DNA of 64,000 bases from Epiperipatus broadwayi (GCA_028023455.1 JAQFVV010000180.1:248001-312000), one strand, 5' to 3'. Positions 12,001 to 24,424 are shown, numbered from the stretch's first letter. The notes: generated by a model from the sequence alone, not told the origin. Program-made: numbers and translations.

Positions 12001-13165
12001 GCATTTTTTTATCTTTAAATTAAATTTCAAAGGTCTCTCAACAGTTAATTTGAATTTTGCTTTACTAAAAATAAATATTTAATAGGAATGGTCCAGTACA
12101 ATGTTTGTTATGGTTTTAAAAGATAATGCAAAACGTTCCATTCAAACATGGTTGGATAAAATGAATTAATAAAAAGCAAAATTTTCTTTAGGAATTTTAT
12201 TACCCTCTTTAGACATTTCCAGATTAGGTTAAGACATAGGAGAAATTCAACATCTTATTTTTTTCCAGCAATGCATTGTTAATTAAGAAACAATAAACGT
12301 TTTTAAAAAAATTAATACTTTTAAATTTAGAAAAAAAATGAAATTAAATATTAGTCTTCTTGGGATGAGAAAAGAATAGTGCAATTGGGAAAGCAAGCTG
12401 ACACATCAATTGAAAAATCTCTTATATACCTTTTATTTTGACAGGCATTTTATTTGGTCACCCCTCTCTAAATATCTGACCTGTATAAAAAAAATGTAAA
12501 TGACAATATGAAACTAATTTAAAAATTATGTAATAATTGATCTACTTTTAATTACCATGCGATAATTTAAACTTTTTAAAAGTTGAACTTTACTTTTATT
12601 AATTATTTAATTAATAAAAAAATAAAACAAAATATATAATACATTTATTATTTTTAAATTATCACTTTAGATTTATTAGAAACTCTATTTATTCACTTTA
12701 AACACTTTCCATGTTAGTAAAATAATAACTTCAATAAATTATTAATCAATTTGATAAACCAATTTAACAATGATATTATGACATAAATAAATTTACTAAC
12801 TAGCTCATAATTTTTAAGCATCAAAATTAAGTTTATTTAGTCTTATGATATCTAACTTTATACATTTTTCATTCTCTATAAAACTAAGCATAAATTAAGC
12901 CCCAATTTTTTTCTTAAAAGCATACTTATTAATTAATTAATTTTTAGAGCTACATATTCTAATAACTTTTAAGACATTACTAATTTTATATTTAGTACTA
13001 ATAAGTACTTGAATGTTAATTATATCAATTAAACTAAAACTCAGATAGCATAATTTATATATATTACTTTCTCAATAAATTTTATCATCTTTTATTATTT
13101 ATTTATTTTTTAAAAATAGCATGAACACAAGTTAAGCAGTTGAATAGGACAGTGTGCAATAGTAC
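9086..13165. other. Long AT-rich intergenic or intronic stretch
   Basis: No convincing gene. A TAA/TTA-rich near-palindrome lies at about 11255-11300. A less AT-biased patch at about 11320-11410 (containing attcgagacccttagtc) could be an old insertion but has no terminal repeats that I can see. A 75-codon frame at 9934-10161 has AT-driven composition and no recognisable similarity. Confidence 0.4.
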
Positions 13166-13170
13166 AGGGC

Positions 13171-13252
13171 CACAATATATATATATATATAACTGTAGTT
13201 CAAATATTACACACAATATATATATATATATAACTGTAGTTCAAATATTACA
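13171..13252. repeat. 41-base tandem duplication containing (TA)n
   Basis: Two copies of a unit beginning cacaatatatatatatat and ending gttcaaatattaca start at 13171 and 13212. They are essentially identical, including the internal (AT)n stretch. Confidence 0.8.
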
Positions 13253-13253
13253 T

Positions 13254-16200
13254 ATTCAACCTATATCCTGTAAATCCTTCTGTGTATTTAAGTGGATACA
13301 GTCCTATACATGAAGGTTCAGAGTGACTTAAAGTCAACATGGGCATGACTATAATATTGGCAGCAATAGGGGGTTTGGGTGATTCATCATTAGATTTTCA
13401 ATCATATGGATGGCTGAAAAATTGGAGGGTGGAGTACATTAAAGCATGTCCATTAAAGTTTGAAGATTTGCTATCTTAATATAAACCAAACACTGATTAT
13501 ATATACATATAGGAGATGATGATCTGGACCAATTGATGAGTGTTAATTCAATACAAAATATTTATGTTGGAGATCATTTATCTTTTTAACATTTGTATTG
13601 GTTGAATGCAATAGAATGGATCATTGAAGGGAGCTTGAAAGTCTGTGTTCAAATTTATATTAAACAAGAAATGATTAAGTTTGCTGCAGGTCAAATGTAA
13701 TCTGGCAAAGTAAATACTGATTGTTTGCACAAATAAAATATGTAAGCACACAAATCATTTGCAACAGAATGGGAGTGAAGACTTAATCTCTGTATTGTTT
13801 AAGGAAACTGTCCTGACCAAGAATATCAAAACTAAGAAAATAAAATAAGAATGTGAGCTGACTGCTATTAATGATCAAAATCAAATATGTGTGCCAAATA
13901 TAATCAGAAAAAAAGCTAGTTGTATATCCAGTTCCCAACTGAATTAAAAGATAGAAATTGAGTTATCTTTATGACTTTATCCTGACTTGAAAATCTGAAT
14001 CACTGAAGTAGAGTATACTGTAATGTGTTATGTATATAAAAATGTTTATGTGTGGACATGTTAAAATACATATATATACAAAGTTTGAGATATAAGTTAT
14101 ATAAACTGTAGTGAAAAATAAAGTTAAAATAAAACTTATTGAGTTAGTTATTAAAAGAGTTCTGATTTATAAAAAGATTAATTATTTTAATTAGATTAAA
14201 TACAATTAAAAGATAAAACTAAGATTAATTAGATTCCGAATATTCCAAAAGTGAAATCAAGGTTAATTGAATTCTAAAAATACCTAAAGTGAACTGAATA
14301 ATCAAGAATAATAATTAAAAGTAAAAAATCTGATTGAAATTGGATGCTCAACAAAAAAGAAAAATATTAACTACTATCAGCATGAGTTGAAATGGAATAA
14401 CTAAGTAAATGTAAAGAAATGTGAATAACTAATTGATAGTACAGATAGGCCAGAGTTTTAAAACCTAAAGAGATTTACTTGTGAAAGCAATTTGAATGAA
14501 AATGAATTTGTAACCCACAATACTGGACATCATTCATGGTATTGCCTTAGAGTATTTTTCTACTATGGAGATATTTGCTACAAATATGCCACAATAAGTC
14601 TAGGAACATAAAGATAGTACTGATCTAATTTTTATATATATTTTAACCTTATGGTTGGGCTTGTCAAGCCTTATTTATGCAGTCAAATGTATAAAATTTT
14701 AAATTTTAATTGACAATAATTGAAATATATTAAGTCAGTGTATTATATCATTGGTATGTTATTATAATTGCCAAATTTTATTTTTAAATTAAGTAAATTT
14801 TATCAATAAATCTCTTGAGAGTGATAAAGATTTAGACTGTTCAAGATATACTAGGCACTCTGCCAGGATGTGCATGAGATTTTAAATGCAGTCTATCAGA
14901 TGGAATAATTTTCAATAATATTAAAATAATAATTTATTAGTGTCATTATTAATTTAAAAGTATAGAATCATTTGATATTTTGTTATTATTAATTAATAAT
15001 CAAAAATATTTAAAATTATAACTATTCTAAATTAATCTTTATAATTAATCCTTAAGCATATTTTTATTGTGATTTAAAATAATTTTGATTAGCTTGATTA
15101 GTTATCATTAATGAATATAGATGGAGATGTATTAATTATATGCATATACCACATTTTAATTGGTCTATATTTTTGTATAACAATGCTCTTTGATAAAGGT
15201 ATAAGTAATATAAAATTACATTGTAGAGGGGGATTAAAAAAACAAGAGAAAATATAATAACATCTAAAGTATAATAGAATTTAAAACCAAAAAGAAGCTG
15301 AAAATTAATAACACTGAATTTGAATTTGAACCAAATTAAAATGATAGTCAATTGTATTTTGACTCATAAATAATGGAGTAAGGAATCTACTTGATCTTGC
15401 ATGCATTTGACCTATTGTTCCATCAATTGACAATCACCAGGATTTCACATTTAAAAAATGGGAAACATTTTGGAAAACAAATATTCACTAAAAGGGATTT
15501 CAAATTTAAAACCAGACAAGAAATTGTAAGTATAAAATTTTATTCTATATATTACTACAATTTTAATTATTACATTTGTTATGTCCATTTAAAGATTATG
15601 TATAAGTTGTTTGGAATGACAAGAAGAAAGAAAAAAAAATATTCTGGTGTTTGTTTGTAAAATAAATATAAAATACTTTTTGCCTTTATTCTAAACGTAA
15701 TAGGAAAAAGATTAAAAGTAATTAGAACAAACTTTCTGAATTTAAATTTAAAAAATGAAATCTACTTTAAAGGATATTAAAATTTACATATATTATAATG
15801 CGTGAATTTAATTAATATTTTTTTTATCAAAATATTCAGATAAATTTTTTTCTAAAATGTTTACTTCATTGTTAAAAATGAACATTGGAATATGTTTATC
15901 ATATTGGTAAATGCAAAGGATATTTAATTTATAGCTTATTTGAATATACTTAATGCAAATCTTGATAAAAGAAAGTATAATAATTTATAGTAGTATTAGA
16001 AAAGAAAATGTTAAAAATTATGGATGGTAAAAAGTAGATAGCAACTTCTTGATTACTATTATAAAATGCAGGAGTTAACACTAGTTTAAAATATTAATAA
16101 GAAGATTTTAAAATACTTTAAAATGCAGAAATCATGCTTAATTATTTTAATATATTGCAGCAGATGAAAAAATCAATAAAAATTCTTTTGAGAAAATTTT

Positions 16201-17030
16201 TATTTTGTGGTCAAAGTTGAAGATATTATTTAAGCTACAGCTTAGTTGTTTTTTTTAAAAAAAAGAATCCAAAATTCTGCAGAAGATATAAGCATAACTG
16301 TATTGTTGTTTTGTTTGGCAGGAAGTCTTAAATGATTTATTTTACTTTACCATGATAAAATATAAAAAAATACAGAAATGTCGTTTTGCAAAATATTTTG
16401 CCGACCAACAATGATATCATTCTCCCTTGTCAATCAGCTTATAGTGAAGGAATTTAGATTATGGACTATGGGAATAAAATAAAAAATAATAATAATGATT
16501 TTTTAATTATTGTTCATGTTTATTATTATCTTATATTAGTTTTGATATGCTATTAAGATATATATATATATTGTAACCAGTTGGGTTACATAGCACACAA
16601 TAATATAGTGTGTGTGCATATATGTAAAATTAAATGAAAAATAGAAATAAACACAGACAAAAATTGTAGATATTTTCTATATTCACTGAATTAAAAGTAA
16701 TAAATAAAGGGTTAAATAACTCTGGATTTAAAATAATATTTTATTATAAAATTAAGTATTTAAAAAAGATCTGATAAATAAAAATTAATATTTTTATTCT
16801 GATTTTGAAAATTTAAAAATAAATGTTTTTTGATAATTATAAAAATGTCTATTTTTGAAATCTTTTAATTAATTTGTAAATTTCTACTATCAAAGTGATA
16901 GATCACACCTTTAGTCAAATTCCAAAGAATTAAAGTTAATTGAAAACAGTCCCTATGCATTTATCTTCTGACCTAATGAAGATTATAAAAAGTCTGATAA
17001 AAAATATCAGTTAGTTTTTGCTTGCAGTTT
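13254..17030. other. Long AT-rich stretch with no recognised gene
   Basis: No coding or RNA signal recognised. A small perfect hairpin (TGTAACC-agttg-GGTTACA) lies at about 16573-16591 next to an (AT)n run. Short frames at 15136-15660 are AT-driven and unconvincing. Confidence 0.4.
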
Positions 17031-17039
17031 TGTAAAAGT

Positions 17040-17190
17040 TGTCCAGAAGAGTCTGGTTTTAACATTTTAAGCAGTGGCCAACTGCAAAGTTTGGCTTTAA
17101 TATTTTTGAGAAGCGGTTAGCAGAAGAGATAGCTGTAAAGTTAGTTAAAATATTTTGTGAAAAGTTGGTAACTGCAGCAAAGAATGTCAA
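17040..17190. repeat. Diverged tandem repeat of about 50 bases
   Basis: Three successive segments share a theme: a taac/taatattttg-like stretch, then a gtgg/ggttag-like stretch, then aactgcaaag or agctgtaaag (for example ggccaactgcaaagtttgg followed by tagctgtaaagttagtt). The identity is low, so this is an old array at best. Confidence 0.35.
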
Positions 17191-17199
17191 CAGTAAAGC

Positions 17200-17620
17200 T
17201 AGCTGCAGAGATAGCTAGTATAATTATAAAGAGAACTGCCATGAGGATGTAAGAATGCAAGAAAGTGGCCACTCTTCAGTTCAATAGTGGAGTTTGAATT
17301 CACATAGAGGAAAATGACTTACTACTTTGTGTTGAAATTCATAGCCTTAAAGTGTTTTGGAAAACAGCTTGCTTACCAAATCCAAGTCTAAGTGGAACCA
17401 ACTGCAGAAGCGAGAAAGCCAACCATACCTGAATTATATACTTTTACCTGATGACATTTGGCTGGATTGGCCAAAAAACCAGCTTGCCCAAGAAAACCCC
17501 CAGCTAAATAAAGAAGTAGTTATATGTATGCTGCTGTGTCTATATGAAGAGACACAGATAAATGTATATATAGTGAGTTGTATTTTTTTAATATTCCTTA
17601 TAAAAGACATTTAACTTAGT
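17200..17620 (+). other. GC-richer block with AATAAA and a perfect stem-loop; unrecognised
   Basis: The block is less AT-rich than its surroundings. It holds an 85-codon frame at 17357-17614 without recognisable similarity, a CTAAATAAAG polyadenylation-like signal at about 17503-17512, and a perfect 8-base stem at 17534-17557 (CTGTGTCT paired with AGACACAG, 8-base loop). Together with the preceding repeat it could be part of an LTR or UTR, but no matching second copy is seen in the window. Confidence 0.25.
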
Positions 17621-19400
17621 AACTTAAAATAAAATTTGCTTGAGTCAAATGTCTAAAGGAGAGACAATTTTCTATATATATATTTTGTAAAAAAATAATT
17701 TTCATATTCATTAAAAGAAGAATATATAATTTAAATGCAAGCATAATTTTGTTTGAATCAAAATCAAAAAAGCAAATCTTTTAAAGTGATTTAAAAGTGT
17801 TGATAATTAATCAACAGAGACCTGTCATAAAATTGACTATATACTTTTTTTTAAAGGTAAAAAAAAGAAAAACTATAATTAGTTAAGAGTAACATGATGG
17901 AAAAACGATTTTTTTAAAATATAGAAATCAATCAACAAGGTCAAGAAATTTATATCTTAAAACAAAAAAAGATATTAAACTGTTATGAAAGAATTAAGCA
18001 ACATGAATTAATTATGAAAAATATAATATTATTGTAGCAAGTTAAAAGATGTAAGTCAATGTGAGAATACATGCACACACACATATATATATACATTTTA
18101 AAATGTTTGTAGTATTTTTATAGACAACTGAAAGGTTTAATTATGTATTTATTTTATATGATTTTATATAATTGTACTGTATATTTATGTGTGCGCATAT
18201 ATACCAATGCTTGTCAAATAGGACATATATACAAATTTTAATATTTTTTTATTATTAAATGTCAATTGAAATAATATATTCATGTAATTGTAAAATGCGC
18301 AGCTATGCATATATATATGTGTGTGTGTGCGTGTGTGTTATACGTAAACCACTATATAGTAATTTAAATTTTGTATATTAATTATGTAAATCAATGTAAT
18401 AATTTGAATTTTGTAAGTAATTTTGTAAGTCACAAATATGATAAAAAAATTTATATTGTATATTATTCAAAATCAGAAGCCTTATCCTATAAGACTTTAA
18501 ATATCATTAATTTTTTTGTTAATAATAAACTTGTATTTAATTGTGAAAATTGTATTTCACCATTTCTTGGTCACATACAGTAATAGAGCTTGCATTATCT
18601 GAGCTAGATTCATACATGGGATGAATATATAAATGGGGATGTGTATTTAGTGCTTTGGGGCATTCAGAGATGATCAATAATCATCCTGGTTGATGCAAAA
18701 AAAATACTTTTTAAAGCCCTTGCACTATATTTGATTTTAGTTTAGTTTTATTAAAAGTTAAGTTTATAGTTGGCCAATACAAGTGGCCTGAGCATTGATG
18801 ATGATCAGCATGTTTTAATATCCCAGTATTGTTGTTTAGATTTTTCTGGTTATGTATTCTAATGAATTGGCACTTAAGTGGTGCATCCAAGTTATGGTTA
18901 ACTAATTGCCCATGGTGGCAGAGGCTCAATAGTTAGCTTGGTCTACAGAAGACCCATTTCCAATCCAGTCACAAGATTGACTGTTGATTTATTGTACTGA
19001 TTTTATTATATTTTATAATGGATCATTCATGACAATGAATGGTGTTTTGAGTAGTACTCATACTTACTTACTGATTTTTACATTTTGATAATGCTGGTTG
19101 ATATATGGTTGATGTTAACTGATCTAACTGGCTGATCTCTCAGAGATCTCTTGATCTCCTGCTCCCCTTAAATAGATTATACTTATATATACTTTGAAAA
19201 ATTATTGTTATTTCATTTTAAATTGACTGAGTATGATGCTGAATTTCCCATCACCCCAGGTACAACAGTCGCTTACTACCACCCCACCCCATCCTGTTAC
19301 AACATATATATATATTTATGGTATAGATATGCAATTACCCTAAAACAGATTAAGGTAAAATTATATATATATTCTTACTGGTTGGCATTGTAGTGTTTGT
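17620..19400. other. AT-rich stretch with CA/TG microsatellites
   Basis: Mixed (CA)/(TA) and (TA)/(TG) runs lie at about 18070-18093 and 18306-18340. A patch at about 18600-18990 is somewhat GC-richer and non-repetitive, with no recognised gene or RNA. Confidence 0.4.
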
Positions 19401-20010
19401 AAAAATGGCAGACGTTGTGCACTCCAGAAAAACTAGAATTTGTTCGAGTGGTTGTTGTAGATCGCGCGCTGATAACGGAGGAAGTTAAGTAACATAATGG
19501 CGGACGATAATTCCAAGAGATATTTGCTTATTGCAAATATTTCTGGATAAAAGATGTTACCTGATTGGACAAGGATTAATTGCTACAGTTATCAGCAAGC
19601 AATAAAAGATGGTGTAACAACTATGCAGGGGAAGGCAGTTATTAGCAGCCATGTTGGGAGAACATCGGGCAGTGTAACATCGGGAGTAGTAGAGAGCAGT
19701 CACACAGTAGCAAGTTGCAGACCATGCATTTGGAGAGCATCCGTTTGCAGACCATTCATTGGAGAGCAGTCGGTGCAGACCATTCCTTGGAGAGCATCCA
19801 TGGCTGAGCTTCATTGCAGACTAATTCATTGGAGAGCTTCATTGCAGACCAATTCGTTTGGAGAGCTTTGTGGCAGACCAATGCATTTGGAGAGCTTCGT
19901 TGGAAAAGAACAGTGTGGAAATTGTATAACGTTATTTGCTGACCGCACAGTATGACTTGCAGTTTTAACCTTGGCACAGTCGTAAGTGCGGATATTACAG
20001 GCATAAAGTT
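19400..20010 (+). other. Isolated GC-richer, CpG-containing block; possible UTR, promoter or element end
   Basis: Against an AT-rich background this block has several CpGs (for example atcgcgcgctgataacgg). It has two ATG-containing motifs, AAAAATGGCAGACG near 19411 and ATAATGGCGGACG near 19495, which resemble both Kozak starts and YY1-type AAnATGGC sites. From these ATGs only short peptides are encoded before stops. An ATG at 19554 opens 133 codons, but most of this frame is a minisatellite whose copy spacing is not a multiple of three, so conserved coding is unlikely. The block could be the 5' part of a gene or mobile element; no family is recognised. Confidence 0.35.
19714..19906 (+). repeat. 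Six-copy minisatellite (TTGCAGACCAnTnCATTGGAGAGC)
   Basis: A motif of the form tgcagaccattcattggaga, then gc, starts near 19716, 19746, 19774, 19815, 19843 and 19871. Spacings are about 30, 28, 41, 28 and 29 bases. Copies differ by a few substitutions and small indels. Confidence 0.85.
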
Positions 20011-23000
20011 AATATTAAATTAGGCTTGTCTAGATAGAGATATACATCTCTTACATTTATGAGAATTATTTATTGACATTTCATCTATGGGTAAACAGAC
20101 AGAATAATTTTTTGGAAGCATAATAGTATTTACTTATGATGACATAATTATTTTATTATATGAGTTTTCCATATAACCAGCTATGCATTGAGTTTATATC
20201 TTTACAATATTTTGCCTATAAGTTAGTATGTCCACTTTAGTTTATATAATTTATGCTATTTTTCATTAAACTGTGTGTGTTTCTTATTATTGAAAATTTT
20301 ATTATGCTTTTTAAAATATTTTATAGTCATTTGACTTACAGTATCTTTGTTGGTTTCATTTATTATCTAACATATACATTGTGTGAGGTTGGATATTTAT
20401 GTTTTAGCTTTTAATGTAAGAATTATTTTATCTTGCCATTGTTCTGATGAGAATTTGTACTTGTTTCCATTTGATAAGTGTGAGAAACATATAATTTTAT
20501 TAAATATTGTATCATTGATATTATGCATTGGTAGATGGAATATACTCTCTCATTGCTTATTCCATGAGGAATACATTGTTGAGGTTTGTAATTATTTTAT
20601 GCTTAGCTAGTATAGTTTAATCCCTAGAGAGGATTATTTTCATGTTATGCATTCCGTTCCCTGTACTGAGACGATGTCCATACATTTTGTACCTAGGAAA
20701 AAGATGTTGGAATCTGCCATATTGTTATACAATTATATAATGTTGTTCTGAGAAGCCTTTATTTACGTCTGATCCCTCATGATGATATCTAGTTATTTTC
20801 CACATGGTGAAATTCTTGGTGTTTTAAAATTGTATGGCAATGATAAGGTAGAGTTTGCTTCAGGGATACTCATTTATCTATAGTGTTTAGCTAAATGAAA
20901 ATAGTATGTGTATTGTGCTGTTGTATCTTGCCAACAGTTTACAAGCAAATCAACAAAATTTATCAGTAATTTTAAAACTTATCTTGTGTATGGCATAATA
21001 AGAGATACATATATGCAAGTCATTTCATTTCCATCAAGCAGTAGTTTACTGATGGATTGGTAAGACATTTCAATAGTTAAGATGATTATTCTGTAGACAT
21101 AGGCAAAGTTTAATATCCTGTATATATTTGACTTCTAGTGTCTGTTCCCATATTTGTATAATTAATTGCTTCATGCTAAAGAGTAAATGTTTCATTTGTG
21201 CTTCATATAATAATCGTCATTATCATATTACTTATTAGTAAAGTTCAGTTATACTTTAATGCTGTCAATATCATACTATAGTTGGATATTATGAATAACA
21301 GTTACTAGACACATCAGTGCATCAAAATTATTAATAAATATAAAGGAAATATATCTATAACCAAATGAATATACCTTGTTTTATGTTATTTCTGAAATAT
21401 ATATGTATCCAGTTATTTACTATTTATTGTATAAAGTTGTAAATAGTGTAAATAAATCTTGTTGTTTGAAAATATATTTAGCTTATTTATGGCCCTATTG
21501 CTAATTACCATCCATATTGTTATTGCTATCAGCATATTATTTTTATTGTCATAAAGTCACCATCAGTCAACATAGTAGATTTTATTGTGTGTTAGCATAT
21601 CAAAATAAATTTTGCTAAGATCTTACATTTAAAGTATCTAAAGCTTCATCACTTATTGATCAAAACACTGTTGAACTGAAATACATGTATAATTTTAATT
21701 AATATTTTAAAGATGAAACATTTAGCTTATGGAATAATCTGTTTATCTGAATCATTAGATAGATCCTTCACTGATCTTGATCATATTGCCCATAGTTGTT
21801 TAATAAAAGATAGTTTGTAAATTCTTGTGTTTGCTTTATTAAGAATTTATTTGCACTTTGCTAAGCTTAAAGTTTATATTATTGTTAGTATTGGGATTGC
21901 CAATTATTTTTTATTCATTCTATTTTGTTTTATAAGCTATCTTTGTTTGTTATATTTGGGTAGTAGCAAAATCCCTCTCACTGACCCAAGTATATGTTGT
22001 AAAATAGTAGTATTTAAGTTATTTGAACCCTAAGAAAAATAAATTACCAATTAACAGTCATAATTTTGAATTTATGATAGCTTCTGTGTCTGAAGTCATT
22101 TATTATGCTTTGCCTTGATCTCTCAAGTTCATTTTATATTGTTTAATTGAGTTTGTACAATTCTAAGATGTAAATTTCTTCTCTAGTTTTTAAAACTTAT
22201 AGTTTATTTTAAATTCATGGTTAAATATTCTGGTTTAGTCAAGCTTAGAATCCATAATTGGTTTTATTTTTATCATACTGTCATTTATCACAATATTAGT
22301 TTTATAGTTGAGGATTTCATTCTTCATCATCAATATTGTTCTCATATTTCATTTGTATCTTTCTTTCTTTTATTTTTTCATCCTCATTTCATCTTAACTC
22401 ATTATCATAATTGATTCATCCTTTATTGTCTCCTATTCAATCACCATATTAATCATGCATCACCCTAACACATTTTCTTTCTCTTCTACTCACTCTTAAG
22501 CTCATTATTTTTTTTTACTATTTAATTATTATTTGTTTTCATCATCCATTTAGTTGTCTACATCCTAATTCATTTATCGCCTAATTCATAATTTGAATTC
22601 CATATTCATTTCATAGACCTGATTATTAACAATTTTTTTGATTTTGCAAAGTAAATTTATCTGGTAATATTTTGCTTGTGGACTTAAAGTTAGTTTACTC
22701 AATGTCAATACTGGAAGTTATTATCTTCATGAACACTTTGTGACTTTTCTTTGATTTATCTATTCATGCTAGTCTAGTTGACTTTAAGATAGTAATATTT
22801 TTATTTTAATATTATTTTCATGTACATATTCTTATTATTCATATAGAGATGGTTACATATATATATACATAAATGTTCTGGTGCATATTGCTAGCTGAAA
22901 ATTAAATAAAAAATATTCAAATTGTTCTTCCTAACATTATGACATTTCAGCAATGCCCTCCTTTTGTGTCAGCTGTTCGAAGTTCAGACTTTATATTTAT

Positions 23001-23035
23001 TCACAGATGACACTGCTGAAATATAACATTTGGGA
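20010..23035. other. AT-rich stretch with no recognised gene
   Basis: Several 60-75 codon frames occur, but their translations are dominated by Ile, Leu, Phe and Tyr as expected of AT-rich noncoding DNA. No RNA gene, terminal repeats or tandem arrays were recognised. Confidence 0.45.
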
Positions 23036-23095
23036 GGATGATTCAAATATTTATTGTGATAGTAATCCTATTAGTTCAATAATATTGTAATAAGA

Positions 23096-23397
23096 CAGGA
23101 AAAACTCTCCATACAGTAATGCCCCTCAGTGCAAGCTAGAGTAATCAATGGATGCCAAAAAGCTTGGGTATAAAATCCTTATCTAGTGCCTACTCATCCT
23201 ATATTCCCAGATTAGTTTCTAGCTTGTGCTTTTCATCAGATCCAAGGCTCCTCACTGATGAAAGCCACAAGCTAAAAATTAGTCTGGGGATATAGGATGA
23301 GTAGGCACTAGATAGGGATTTTATGACAAGCCTTCTGGCATCCATTGATTACTCTGGTTTGCACTGAATGGGACTACTGTATGGAGAGTTTTGCCTG
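23096..23397. mobile_element. Foldback element copy A (about 140-base inverted arms)
   Basis: The left arm (23096-23239) starts AGGAAAAACTCTCCATACAG and the right arm (about 23256-23397) is its near-perfect reverse complement, ending TACTGTATGGAGAGTTTTGC. The loop is only about 16 bases. Family-specific landmarks are gagtaatcaatggatgcc, tatctagtgcctactcatcc and cttgtg...tttcatcag. A further segment (agccagcataagaaatggtg, 23416-23435) on the right is shared with the flanks of other copies, so the full element probably extends to about 23465. No ORF is present. It is non-autonomous. Confidence 0.85.
23240..23298 (+). ncRNA. Degenerate hammerhead ribozyme motif, copy A right arm
   Basis: The ribozyme layout of copy B is recognisable. 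CTGATGA lies at 23255-23261 with the same stem I halves on both sides (TCCTCA and TGGGGA), but the conserved GAAA has become AAAA and stem II is weakened (AAGC opposite GCTA). It is predicted inactive. The left arm holds CTGATGA and GAAA on the minus strand (23233-23239 and 23216-23219), but its stem I partner is lost because the palindrome centre cuts in early. Confidence 0.6.
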
Positions 23398-23469
23398 TTT
23401 TAATAACAGATATGAGCCAGCATAAGAAATGGTGATTATGTAATATTTAGTGGTTTAATATTGTAATAA

Positions 23470-23920
23470 TCAATTTAAAAAAAATTTTTTTTTAAGAAAC
23501 AGAAATTTCTTTTTCAATTTCATTATAATTATAAATATAGTATTGCCAAGGGTTATCAAAATAGTGATTATAGCTGAAGATAGGATAAAGCATGTTGCTA
23601 AATTGTAAAATCATGGTCAAATTTAGAAATAGGTAAAAACATTCATTAAAGAATTTAGATTATCATTACATAGAGATATAATTTATAGTTGAATAGCCTG
23701 TAATAAAATAAATAAATCATTCATAACATAGTAATAATTTCAATCAATTATATTTAGTTTAAAATAAATGTAAAACTTTTACTTCTACAAAACATTTAAA
23801 TGTATGTGTATGTATTTGTTTGTATGCATATTTGTAATATAAACTTTTTTTTCTAAAAATTAAGAATAGATTCAATGTAAACCATAGAAATCACAGATAA
23901 GCATATACCATATGAAAACA
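23470..23920. other. AT-rich spacer between two foldback copies
   Basis: Contains poly-A/poly-T runs at about 23475-23495. No gene or repeat was recognised. Confidence 0.45.
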
Positions 23921-24065
23921 GCACATTATCACCATCTCTATACTAGCACATAATTGTTGTAAACAAAGGCAAAATTCTCCATACAGTAGTGCCACCCTGT
24001 GCCAAATAGAGTAATCAATGGATACCAGAAGGCTTGTGCATAAAATCCCTATCTAGTGCCTACCA

Positions 24066-24125
24066 ATCCAATATCCCCAGACTAGTTTCTGGCTTGTGGA
24101 CATCATCAGTGAGGAGCCTTGGATC
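24066..24125 (-). ncRNA. Hammerhead ribozyme, type I-like, copy B left arm
   Basis: On the minus strand: AUCCAA (24125-24120) and UCCUCA before CUGAUGA (24109-24103); stem II UGUC/GCCA around loop CACAA (one U.C mismatch); GAAA (24089-24086); C-UA-G as a minimal stem III; GUC at 24082-24080; then UGGGGA pairing with UCCUCA; and UUGGAU pairing with AUCCAA. Apart from the single stem II mismatch, all conserved bases and pairs of a hammerhead are present. The predicted cut follows the C at 24080. Confidence 0.75.
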
Positions 24126-24264
24126 TGACAGCACTGCACCTAGATCTTAGGATCTAATGCAACCATCCAGCAGCCATCTTTTAACTCTACTTTACTACAA
24201 AACTATGAGAATGAAATTGAAAACTTGTTAATTAGATCCTAAGATCTAGGTGCAGTGCTCTCAG

Positions 24265-24323
24265 ATCCAAGGCTCCTCACTGATGATGGCCACAAGCCAG
24301 AAACTAGTCTGGGGATATTGGAT
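24265..24323 (+). ncRNA. Hammerhead ribozyme, type I-like, copy B right arm; all core bases intact
   Basis: Stem I outer AUCCAA (24265-24270) pairs perfectly with UUGGAU (24318-24323). Stem I inner UCCUCA (24274-24279) pairs with UGGGGA (24310-24315, one G.U). Between them is an internal loop of GGC opposite UA, the usual place for loop-loop contacts in natural hammerheads. The core is CUGAUGA (24280-24286), stem II UGGC/GCCA (24287-24290 with 24296-24299) closing loop CACAA, then GAAA (24300-24303). Stem III is minimal (A-C pairing G-U with a UA loop), as known for hammerheads in Penelope-like elements. The cleavage triplet GUC is at 24307-24309. Every conserved hammerhead position is satisfied. 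Self-cleavage is inferred, not shown. Confidence 0.85.
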
Positions 24324-24424
24324 GAGTAGGCGCTAGATAGGGATTTTATGCACAAGCCTTCTGGCATCCATTGATTACTCTGTTTGGCTCAGGAGGGCAC
24401 TACTGTATGGAGAGTTTTGCAATA

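Larger units (their letters stand above)
23922..24420. mobile_element. Foldback element copy B (about 190-base arms), best preserved copy
   Basis: The left arm runs from GCAAAATTCTCCATACAGTA (about 23969) to about 24160. The right arm runs from about 24230 to 24420, ending CTACTGTATGGAGAGTTTTG. The unpaired centre is about 65 bases (around 24165-24228). Outside the left arm, 23922-23968 matches the outer flank seen in other copies (cattatcaccat...agcacataattgttgtaaac). The arms extend further inward than in copy A, including cactgcacctagatcttagg. Each arm carries a hammerhead ribozyme, on opposite strands. No ORF is present. Confidence 0.87.

Noticed and set aside
19554-19955. 133-codon ATG-started frame as a possible protein gene
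   Set aside because: Most of it is the six-copy minisatellite, whose spacings (28-41 bases) do not preserve frame. No domain is recognisable.
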